A DNA stretch of 12,608 bases. It comes from Caldisericota bacterium (GTDB lineage Bacteria; Caldisericota; Caldisericia; B22-G15). The notes under the pieces were generated by a model. It saw nothing but the letters and a program-made list of their open reading frames with translations, did no database searches and was not told where the DNA came from. The translations under genes and the position numbers were made by a program. The DNA is taken from assembly GCA_003648245.1 (NCBI GenBank), contig QMOO01000015.1, positions 1 to 12,608 of the forward strand. Direction: 5' to 3'. Positions 7,259-12,608 of this stretch are shown in pieces (the first letter of the stretch is position 1; every line of letters begins with the position of its first letter).

Positions 7259-8290
7259 ATCGATTTTAAAAGAGTTTCAACAAACTTTGAAAAAGAAATT
7301 AAAAATATCGGAAAGAATAAAAAAATAGTTATTTTTTCTCATGTAGATGCTGATGGAGTGAGTGCAGGTGTTCTTGTGTATAAAACACTCAAGGAAAACG
7401 GTTTTAATGTAACAGATTTGTTGTATCCAGAAAAAGGAGAGAACGGTTTTTCAGATTCAGCTATAAGTAGAGTGCTTGAGAAAAAGCCAGATGTGGTTTT
7501 TATTGTAGATCTTGGCTCTTATAAGAGAAATTTTGAAGGTGTGGAGAAGGTGATAATTATTGACCACCATAAACCAGAAGGTGTGGTTGAGAATGGAGTT
7601 CTGTTTACTTCCTTTCCACCACCACCATACATTTCCGCAGCTTACCTCTCCTTTCTTTTATTTAACAATATTGATTTTTCTCCCAAAGATTTTTTAGGAG
7701 CCATAGGGGAAGCAGGGGATTTTGGTACAGGGGTTAAAGACGTACCTCTGTATGATGAAATTCTTAAAAAGTATAAGAAGAAGTGGGTAAGTTATGTTGC
7801 ATCTCTTGTTAATGCTGCAAGGAGGATTCCTGAATTTAATATTAAAACATCTACAAAATATCTCATGAATGCCAATAAGTTTTCTGACCTTTTAATTGAA
7901 ACAGAAGAAAAGAACTTACTTGAAACGTATAGAAAAAGAGTAAAAGAAGAGGTAGATAAGTGGAAAAGGATAAGACCGAAGTTTTCTCAGTCCCTTGCTT
8001 TGATAGAGATTAATTCTAAATATCTTATACATCCAATAATTGCTCAGATATGGAGAAATGTGCTTAAGAACTATATAGTTGTATGTGCAAATCATGGTTA
8101 TATTGATGGAAGAGTTGCCTTTTCCATGAGAACCAGTCTTTCCACATCTGTTCTTTCCTTCTTAAGAAAATATACAGAGCCCAGTCTTGATGAAGATCTT
8201 GGTTTTGGTCATGAAAGAGCAACTGGCGGTATAGTTACTGTTGACAAGTGGAAAGACATGCTTTCTCTATGGGGTTTTAAGGATTCTTAA
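7256..8290 (+). CDS. DHH-family phosphoesterase (RecJ-like)
   Basis: The 344-residue protein shows the DHH superfamily motifs in order: SHVDADGVSAG (Asp31, Asp33), Asp85 in FIVDLGS, DHHKP at 103-107, and Asp155 in GEAGDFG. The C-terminal DHHA1-type glycine motif GFGHERATGG is at about 316-325. These residues bind two metal ions for phosphodiester hydrolysis. The family includes RecJ exonuclease, nanoRNase and cyclic-di-AMP phosphodiesterases. The layout here (short, no OB-fold extension, no membrane helix) is closest to stand-alone RecJ-like or nanoRNase-like enzymes, and the substrate cannot be chosen between them. The ATG at 7256 has no ribosome binding site and directly follows a TATAAT, so a leaderless mRNA is plausible. 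The cystathionine-type gene follows after 31 bases, suggesting co-transcription. Confidence 0.88.
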   Translation: MIDFKRVSTNFEKEIKNIGKNKKIVIFSHVDADGVSAGVLVYKTLKENGFNVTDLLYPEKGENGFSDSAISRVLEKKPDVVFIVDLGSYKRNFEGVEKVIIIDHHKPEGVVENGVLFTSFPPPPYISAAYLSFLLFNNIDFSPKDFLGAIGEAGDFGTGVKDVPLYDEILKKYKKKWVSYVASLVNAARRIPEFNIKTSTKYLMNANKFSDLLIETEEKNLLETYRKRVKEEVDKWKRIRPKFSQSLALIEINSKYLIHPIIAQIWRNVLKNYIVVCANHGYIDGRVAFSMRTSLSTSVLSFLRKYTEPSLDEDLGFGHERATGGIVTVDKWKDMLSLWGFKDS

Positions 8291-8321
8291 GTAGTGATAA
8301 TATAGATACAAGGAGGTTTTT

Positions 8322-9503
8322 ATGGATAGGAAGATTAAATTTTCTACAAAGTGCATTCATTCAGGTGAGTATATTGATAAGGAGACAGGAGCTGTTAATA
8401 CACCAATATTTCAAAGTTCAACCTTCCTTTTAAGCGATGAGGATTATAAGAAGATTCTTGATGGAAAGGCCAGAGAGACATGGATATATTCAAGATATGG
8501 TAATCCTACAAGAAGGGCTGTGGAAGAAAAAATTAGAGAATTGTGTAATGGCGAGGATGCCATTCTTTTCTCTTCGGGGATGGCAGCTATCTCCACAACA
8601 CTTCTTACATTTCTTGAAGCAGGTGATGAAATAATAACTACGCTGGATCTTTATGGGGGAACCCAATCTTTTATAAAGAACGAACTCCCTAAATTTGGAA
8701 TAGTTGTAAAGTATGTGGATCAAACAAAACCTGAAGAGATAAAAAGGGTAGCTACCGAGAAAACAAAATTGTTGTACTTTGAGACACTATCAAATCCTCT
8801 TTTAAAAATTCTCGATGTGGACGAAGTTGTAAAAATAGGTGAAGAACTTGGGGTACCAGTTGTTGTGGATAACACCTTTTTAACTCCCTATAACCTAACG
8901 CCACTGGATAGAGGTGTTGATATAGAGATACATTCTGTGACCAAGTATTTGAACGGCCATAGTGATGTTGTAGGTGGAGTAGTAGTTGGGAGTAAGAATT
9001 ACATGGATATGATCTGGGAGAGAATGATAAGGTATGGTGGCTCAATGGATCCAGTTTCCTCATTTCTTCTTGAGAGGGGACTTAAAACCCTTTCTTTAAG
9101 GATGGAAAGACATAATGTAAACGCCTTAAGAATTGCAACGTTTCTTTCAACGCATGAAAAGGTAAGAAATGTAATATACCCGACCCTTGATAATTACCCC
9201 TATGTGTTTTCCAGTGTAAAATACCTTACAAAGGGTGGCGGAGGCATGGTTAGCTTTGAAATAAAAGGGGATGATGAGGATGGACTTAAGTTTATGAGAA
9301 ATCTTAAAATTATAAAAGAGGCAACCAGCCTTGGTGGAGTAGAGAGTCTTGTAAGTATGCCTTTTAACACATCTCATGCCTCGCTTACCAAAGAGGAGAG
9401 AGAAAAGATAGGAGTTGGACCAGGTTTTATAAGATTATCAGTGGGTATAGAAGATGTAGATGATCTTATATGGGACCTTGATCAGGCATTAAAGAATATT
9501 TAA
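8322..9503 (+). CDS. cystathionine gamma-synthase/gamma-lyase family PLP enzyme
   Basis: This 393-residue Cys/Met-metabolism PLP enzyme has the usual family length and motifs. YSRYGNPTRRAVEE (from about 56) provides the phosphate-binding Tyr and Arg contributed across the dimer, and SSGMAA is at 84-89. DLYGGTQSF holds Tyr111, which stacks on PLP. VVDNTF is near 181-186, and SVTKYLNGHSDVVGG carries the Schiff-base Lys208. The C-terminal block TSLGGVESLVSMP is also typical. The cysteine that marks methionine gamma-lyase (YGC) is glycine here, so methionine gamma-lyase is unlikely. Cystathionine gamma-synthase, gamma-lyase and O-acetylhomoserine-type sulfhydrylation cannot be separated by eye. 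The ATG at 8322 is well supported by AAGGAGG at 8310-8316. No other methionine or cysteine gene is adjacent. Confidence 0.93.
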   Translation: MDRKIKFSTKCIHSGEYIDKETGAVNTPIFQSSTFLLSDEDYKKILDGKARETWIYSRYGNPTRRAVEEKIRELCNGEDAILFSSGMAAISTTLLTFLEAGDEIITTLDLYGGTQSFIKNELPKFGIVVKYVDQTKPEEIKRVATEKTKLLYFETLSNPLLKILDVDEVVKIGEELGVPVVVDNTFLTPYNLTPLDRGVDIEIHSVTKYLNGHSDVVGGVVVGSKNYMDMIWERMIRYGGSMDPVSSFLLERGLKTLSLRMERHNVNALRIATFLSTHEKVRNVIYPTLDNYPYVFSSVKYLTKGGGGMVSFEIKGDDEDGLKFMRNLKIIKEATSLGGVESLVSMPFNTSHASLTKEEREKIGVGPGFIRLSVGIEDVDDLIWDLDQALKNI

Positions 9504-9548
9504 ATGAACATTTAAACCCTGGTTTCCTCAAAATTAAAAGGAGGTTCT

Positions 9549-9965
9549 ATGAGTAAGATTAATTTAAGAAAGATTTATCTTTATCTGTTTTCTATGGTAG
9601 GGTTAATCCTTGTGATAATAGGCGCTGTAGGTTTTATAAATCTGGGTCTTCAACTTACGATTTTTAGAGATGCATTGCAGTATAAGTACGGATACTTGAA
9701 GAGACCACCTGAACCTTATTTTCTGGAAAAAGTTGGTACTTTAAAGGAGAGTGAAGAGCTTACCGAACAGGATAAAGAGATTTTAAAGCAGTGGGAAGAA
9801 GATTATAAAAAGTGGCAGGAGAGTCAGAAAAAAGGATACCTTCCATATGTAGAGAATGAACTTTCAAGGGAGATAGCTTTACTTATAGTGGGTGCACCTT
9901 TATATCTATATCATTGGAGTTTGATAAAGAAAGAGGAGAACTCACTCCCATCTAAAGAGTCTTAG
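9549..9965 (+). CDS. small two-helix membrane protein (DUF5671-like)
   Basis: This 138-residue protein has one hydrophobic helix at about 10-37 (YLYLFSMVGLILVIIGAVGF) and a second at about 108-126 (EIALLIVGAPLYLYHWSLI). They flank a hydrophilic segment of about 70 residues that is rich in Glu, Lys and Trp. The strand ending in PLYLYHW resembles the repeat unit of DUF5671-type membrane proteins, but the match is by eye and partial. No function is known. The ATG at 9549 has AAAGGAGG at 9537-9544. It lies 45 bases after the cystathionine-type gene and probably shares its transcript. Its last 24 bases overlap the end of the opposing permease gene. Confidence 0.72.
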   Translation: MSKINLRKIYLYLFSMVGLILVIIGAVGFINLGLQLTIFRDALQYKYGYLKRPPEPYFLEKVGTLKESEELTEQDKEILKQWEEDYKKWQESQKKGYLPYVENELSREIALLIVGAPLYLYHWSLIKKEENSLPSKES

Positions 9966-11009
9966 AGCTACAGCAGTTACTACTACAGTCCATATTAAAA
10001 GAACGAAAAAGTCTAATTTAACGGCAGAGAAGGAAGCGTTTTTTATAATTACATTTCTCATGGCATTGCCAAGATATGTAAGAGGAAGAGCTTTTATAAC
10101 CGGTTGAAGGAAAGACGGATAGAATGATGCTGTAAAGAAAATTCCAGAGAGGAACATCATCGGGAAGTTGATTAACTGAGCCAGGCCATTGGCGCTTTCA
10201 ACGCTTTTAGAAATACCACCCACAAGTACTCCCATAAAGGAAAAGAGGATTATTCCAAGAAGGAAGAAACACACAAACAATGGGAAGTTCATATTTATAT
10301 TCATTTTATATACGAAATGTCCCAATGCTATCATTATTAGAACCTGTCCCACTGCTACTATTATCCTTGTAAGGGAAAATGAGACTATAAATTCTCCCTT
10401 CTTAAGAGGAGTAAGAAGGAATCTTCTCAATATTTTCCTTTCCTTTAGGCTCGCCATAAGTTCTGCTGAGAAAACTCCCAATTGCATTAAAGCCATTGCT
10501 ATAATACCCGGGATATAGAAGTCTATAAATCCAAAATTTTCTGCTTCAATTGGTATGGATTTTGTTTTTACTATTTTTGGAATCTCCATTCCTGACAGAT
10601 AGATGTTTATCTCTTTGACTATTCCATTTATCATATAAGGAACCATAGATGAAATAGTGGGATCAGAGTTGTTATAATAGACTTCAAGAGTTTCTCCATC
10701 AATCACGATTACTGCCGATAGGTTCCCTTCCTTTAATTTTTTAATTGCCTTCTTAAGATCTAACTTCACAATATTAAAATTATCTGCGTTTTCAAATACA
10801 TCTGGTAGAAAACTTAAATTCTTTGGAACATCCTTTTCAATTACTGCGATGTCAAAATTTACCGGATTTCCACCCCCTCCCCCGAATATAGAGGAGAACA
10901 AAATTATGATTAATACAGGGAATATCATAAACCAGAATATTGCCATCTTATCTCTCATTAAATTCTTGAGCAGGGCAATGAATGTAGAGAAAACTCTATG
11001 TGCATTCAT
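9942..11009 (-). CDS. ABC-2 type exporter, membrane permease subunit
   Basis: This 355-residue integral membrane protein has the ABC-2 topology. A first helix lies at about 22-43, and a hydrophilic extracytoplasmic domain at about 45-165 (AVIEKD strand, EGNLSAVIVIDGETLEVYYNNSDP). A C-terminal bundle of about five helices (about 167-352) follows, including FYIPGIIAMALMQLG and the ABC2_membrane segment KILRRFLLTPLKKGEFI. This is the YhgE/YadH-like layout of drug, antibiotic or lipid exporters. The substrate is unknown. A run of five glycines follows helix 1. The ATG at 11009 overlaps the stop of the ATPase gene (ATGA), a classical coupled pair that makes a homodimeric or heterodimeric exporter with it. 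Confidence 0.93.
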   Translation of the reverse strand: MNAHRVFSTFIALLKNLMRDKMAIFWFMIFPVLIIILFSSIFGGGGGNPVNFDIAVIEKDVPKNLSFLPDVFENADNFNIVKLDLKKAIKKLKEGNLSAVIVIDGETLEVYYNNSDPTISSMVPYMINGIVKEINIYLSGMEIPKIVKTKSIPIEAENFGFIDFYIPGIIAMALMQLGVFSAELMASLKERKILRRFLLTPLKKGEFIVSFSLTRIIVAVGQVLIMIALGHFVYKMNINMNFPLFVCFFLLGIILFSFMGVLVGGISKSVESANGLAQLINFPMMFLSGIFFTASFYPSFLQPVIKALPLTYLGNAMRNVIIKNASFSAVKLDFFVLLIWTVVVTAVALRLFRWE

Positions 11010-11923
11010 TCTCTTATCCTCCTTCCCGTTAATTTAAGAAAAACATCTTCAAGGGTTGGCTTCCTTATTTTCATTTCTTTCATCTTAAGGCCCCTTAAAT
11101 TTATGAAATTCAAAAGAGAGGGGAGATTCTCTTCAAAATTCTTCATGTATACTGTTATAACATCTTCTTCTTTTAAAGTTCTTGATACAAAGTTTAAATT
11201 ATCAAACATTAACGATTCTATACTTTGAGTAAATTTTATGTCCACAGGGGTCTCCTCAAAATTTTCTTTTATAAGTCTTTCTGGTGAATCTAAAGCAATA
11301 ACTTTTCCATGATCGATTATCAGGACTCTATCACACAGTTTCTCTGCTTCTTCCATGTAATGCGTGGTTAAGAATATGGTTTTACCATTTCTTTTTAAAT
11401 CAATAATTATCTCCCATATGTTTCTTCTTGCCTGTGGGTCCAAACCAGTTGTGGGTTCGTCAAGAAAGATAGTATCTGGATCATTTATAAGAGATAGAAG
11501 AATAGATAACCTCTGCTTTTGCCCTCCAGATAGAGTTTTTATCAAAGAATTCTTTTTGTCTTCGAGAAAAAAAGTGGAGATAAGATGAGCTTCATCTCCT
11601 ACTTTGTTGTATAGATTTCTAAATAATTTTACCGTTTCGCAAACTGTGAGATTTTCTATAAAGGAGGTTTCCTGAAGTTGAACTCCGATATGCATTTTAA
11701 TTTTCTCTCTATCATGTATATTGTGTAATCCAAAAATTTTTGCTTCTCCGCTATCCTGAATCCTCAACCCCTCCATTATCTCTATAGTTGTGGTTTTCCC
11801 GGCTCCATTTGGACCAAGCATACCAAATATTTCACCTCTATAAACATCAAAACTTATACCATCTACTGCTTTAATATCTCCGTAGTATTTCTTTAAATTA
11901 TTAACCTCAACTACTTTTTCCAT
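11006..11923 (-). CDS. ABC transporter ATP-binding subunit (ABC-2 exporter, DrrA/CcmA type)
   Basis: With the ATG at 11923 the product is 305 residues. It has Walker A GPNGAGKTT at 37-45, Q-loop VQLQE near 81-85, signature LSGGQ at 131-135, Walker B TIFLDEP at 151-157 and an H-loop His at about 188 (TTHYMEEA). A C-terminal extension of about 90 residues (DUF4162-like) is common in drug-export ATPases. It energises the adjacent permease from the cytoplasmic side. The frame stays open upstream to a TTG at 11956, but that start has no ribosome binding site. The ATG at 11923 matches the usual family N-terminus and is preceded by AAAGGGAG at 10-base spacing. It overlaps the 2TM gene by 17 bases and the permease by 4. 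Confidence 0.96.
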   Translation of the reverse strand: MEKVVEVNNLKKYYGDIKAVDGISFDVYRGEIFGMLGPNGAGKTTTIEIMEGLRIQDSGEAKIFGLHNIHDREKIKMHIGVQLQETSFIENLTVCETVKLFRNLYNKVGDEAHLISTFFLEDKKNSLIKTLSGGQKQRLSILLSLINDPDTIFLDEPTTGLDPQARRNIWEIIIDLKRNGKTIFLTTHYMEEAEKLCDRVLIIDHGKVIALDSPERLIKENFEETPVDIKFTQSIESLMFDNLNFVSRTLKEEDVITVYMKNFEENLPSLLNFINLRGLKMKEMKIRKPTLEDVFLKLTGRRIRE

Positions 11924-12200
11924 GTTTCTTTTTCTCCCTTTCAACAATTTTTTCAATCATTTTCTTTTCCCACTCCTTAGAAAAAAAGAAAGGAAAATCA
12001 AGCACTGAAAGTGCATGCATAAGAATCCCTATTCCCCAACCAAGAAGTGGCCATAGAAACCATAAGTACCCCCTATAAGTAAACATGTTTATAAGAAATA
12101 GAACAAAGTTTACGAGAACATATACCAAAAGATGTGCATAGAAATCCTTTAATTCTTCAACTTTCTTTTTTGCTTTTTCATAAATCTCTTTATCCTCCAC
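11907..12200 (-). CDS. stand-alone 2TM-domain membrane protein at the head of the ABC operon
   Basis: The 97-residue protein matches the 2TM domain family. An amphipathic N-terminal helix ([19 protein letters not shown]) leads into a first membrane helix (about 21-41). A short loop with YRGYLW follows, then a second helix [17 protein letters not shown] (about 50-66) and a charged C-terminal helix ([15 protein letters not shown]). In many bacteria this domain is fused to or adjacent to histidine kinases or response regulators; none is visible here. The start is GTG at 12200, with GGAGGTGA (reading 12215 down to 12208) upstream. It is followed by the ATPase and permease with overlaps, so it is probably an accessory or regulatory membrane partner of the exporter. 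Its function is not established. Confidence 0.82.
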   Translation of the reverse strand: MEDKEIYEKAKKKVEELKDFYAHLLVYVLVNFVLFLINMFTYRGYLWFLWPLLGWGIGILMHALSVLDFPFFFSKEWEKKMIEKIVEREKKKHGKSS

Positions 12201-12220
12201 TACTCCCTCACCTCCTCAAT

Positions 12221-12259
12221 TAATAAATTTAAAATAAATATATTATTAAATTTTTATTA
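12221..12259. repeat. A/T-only imperfect inverted repeat between the divergent promoters
   Basis: TAATAAATTTAA at 12221-12232 pairs with TTAAATTTTTATTA at 12246-12259, apart from two extra T residues in the second arm, with a 13-base loop. It overlaps the -10 region of the 2TM promoter, so it could be an operator. It could equally be low-complexity A/T sequence, since both arms contain no G or C. Confidence 0.25.
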
Positions 12260-12265
12260 TGTCAA
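12237..12265 (-). promoter_or_regulatory. sigma-70 promoter for the 2TM-ABC exporter operon
   Basis: On the minus strand a perfect TTGACA lies at 12265-12260, followed by a 17-base spacer and TATATT (5 of 6) at 12242-12237. Transcription would begin near 12230, leaving about 30 bases of leader that contains the GGAGGTGA ribosome binding site of the 2TM gene. The -35 box lies 11 bases from the -35 box of the divergent glyA promoter, so one bound factor could affect both. Confidence 0.66.
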
Positions 12266-12276
12266 CTATTTAACAC

Positions 12277-12304
12277 TTAACAAATTTTTAGAAGGGTATA
12301 AAAT
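12277..12304 (+). promoter_or_regulatory. sigma-70 promoter for glyA
   Basis: TTAACA (5 of 6 to TTGACA) at 12277-12282 and TAAAAT (5 of 6 to TATAAT) at 12299-12304 are separated by 16 bases. Transcription would begin near 12311, and AAGGAGG at 12321-12327 serves glyA. A second TTAACA at 12270-12275 makes a 7-base direct repeat with the -35 box. The leader of about 22 bases is too short for a glycine or other riboswitch. Confidence 0.55.
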
Positions 12305-12332
12305 AAATATGATACCCAAAAAGGAGGTAAAA

Positions 12333-12608
12333 ATGTTAAAAGATTTATTTAATTCAGACCCAGAGATATTTGAGGCTATTTATAAAGAGGTAAAGAGACA
12401 GCACGAAAATCTCGAACTTATAGCATCAGAAAATTTTGTAAGTCAAGCAGTTTTATCAAGTTTAGGCACTCCCCTTACAAATAAGTATGCAGAGGGTTAT
12501 CCTGGTAAAAGATACTACGGCGGATGTGAATTTGTAGATGTTGCTGAGGAGCTGGCAAGAGAAAGAGCAAAGAAGCTTTTCAATGCAGAACATGCTAATG
12601 TTCAACCC
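12333..12608 (+). CDS. glyA: serine hydroxymethyltransferase, N-terminal 92 residues (cut by window end)
   Basis: The enzyme interconverts serine and glycine with tetrahydrofolate, using PLP, and supplies one-carbon units in the cytoplasm. The visible 92 residues include the family signatures [13 protein letters not shown] at 25-37 and [21 protein letters not shown] at 49-69, which contain the substrate and PLP-phosphate contact residues of the N-terminal arm. The reading frame stays open to the last base of the window. The ATG at 12333 is supported by AAGGAGG at 12321-12327. The active-site lysine and the large domain lie outside. The gene is divergent from the exporter operon and has its own promoter, so no functional link to the exporter is implied. 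Confidence 0.97.
   Translation, partial: MLKDLFNSDPEIFEAIYKEVKRQHENLELIASENFVSQAVLSSLGTPLTNKYAEGYPGKRYYGGCEFVDVAEELARERAKKLFNAEHANVQP

Noticed and set aside
8241..8246. Perfect TTGACA near the end of the DHH gene as a -35 box for the cystathionine-type gene
   Set aside because: No acceptable -10 box lies 15-19 bases downstream; the sequence there is C/T-rich.
9514..9525. AAACC-CT-GGTTT inverted repeat between the cystathionine-type gene and the next gene, considered as a terminator
   Set aside because: The loop would be two bases, the stem is only five pairs, and no T-run follows.
11924..11956. 11-residue N-terminal extension of the ABC ATPase from TTG 11956
   Set aside because: No ribosome binding site precedes it, the extra residues are Lys/Arg-rich and not part of the family fold, and ATG 11923 gives the normal N-terminus.
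12201..12332. Possible riboswitch or small RNA ahead of glyA
   Set aside because: The predicted leader is only about 22 bases, and the region is low-complexity A/T with no conserved aptamer-like core.

Overview
The window is a compact, AT-rich stretch of bacterial chromosome (GC in the mid-30s percent by eye). It is rich in AGA/AGG and ATA codons and in Lys/Glu-heavy proteins, uses strong GGAGG ribosome binding sites, and starts several genes with GTG or TTG. Genes are packed with many overlaps. Together this suggests a low-GC, probably thermophilic, probably anaerobic bacterium. The sequence read by eye does not fix the phylum. No rRNA, tRNA, CRISPR array or insertion sequence was found. No gene-free gap exceeds 132 bases.

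Left part, + strand (1-5188). The window opens in the C-terminus of a 2,4-diaminopentanoate dehydrogenase-like (Ord-like) gene, whose stop overlaps the start of a DUF4213/DUF364 protein. A good extended -10 promoter (995-1022) then drives a transcription/translation operon: nusA, ylxR (rnpM), infB, a DUF503 (YlxP-like) gene and an HD-domain phosphohydrolase. nusA-ylxR and ylxR-infB overlap by 22-23 bases. This is a shortened form of the classical rimP-nusA-ylxR-ylxQ-infB-ylxP-rbfA cluster: rimP, ylxQ and rbfA are absent from their usual places, and the HD gene sits where rbfA is expected.

Middle part (5185-9965). A three-gene minus-strand operon (7241 to 5185) encodes a YkgJ-type Cys-cluster protein, a COG1237-type metallo-beta-lactamase-fold hydrolase and a cytoplasmic CrtC/AttH-like lipocalin-fold protein. 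All three overlap. Its head lies only 14 bases from the divergent start of a DHH phosphoesterase gene, and the two start codons form the ends of a nearly perfect 20-bp palindrome. The DHH gene is followed by a cystathionine gamma-synthase/lyase family gene and a small two-helix membrane protein.

Right part (9942-12608). A minus-strand operon reads 2TM-domain protein, ABC ATPase, ABC-2 permease, and forms a drug/antibiotic-type exporter with a small membrane partner at its head. Divergently, a second promoter drives glyA (serine hydroxymethyltransferase), which is cut by the window end. Both convergent gene junctions (5185-5188 and 9942-9965) are tail-to-tail overlaps with no visible terminator. 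Most genes are housekeeping. The parts least explained by known biology are the YkgJ-MBL-lipocalin operon, the palindromic divergent start region, and the 2TM-headed exporter.
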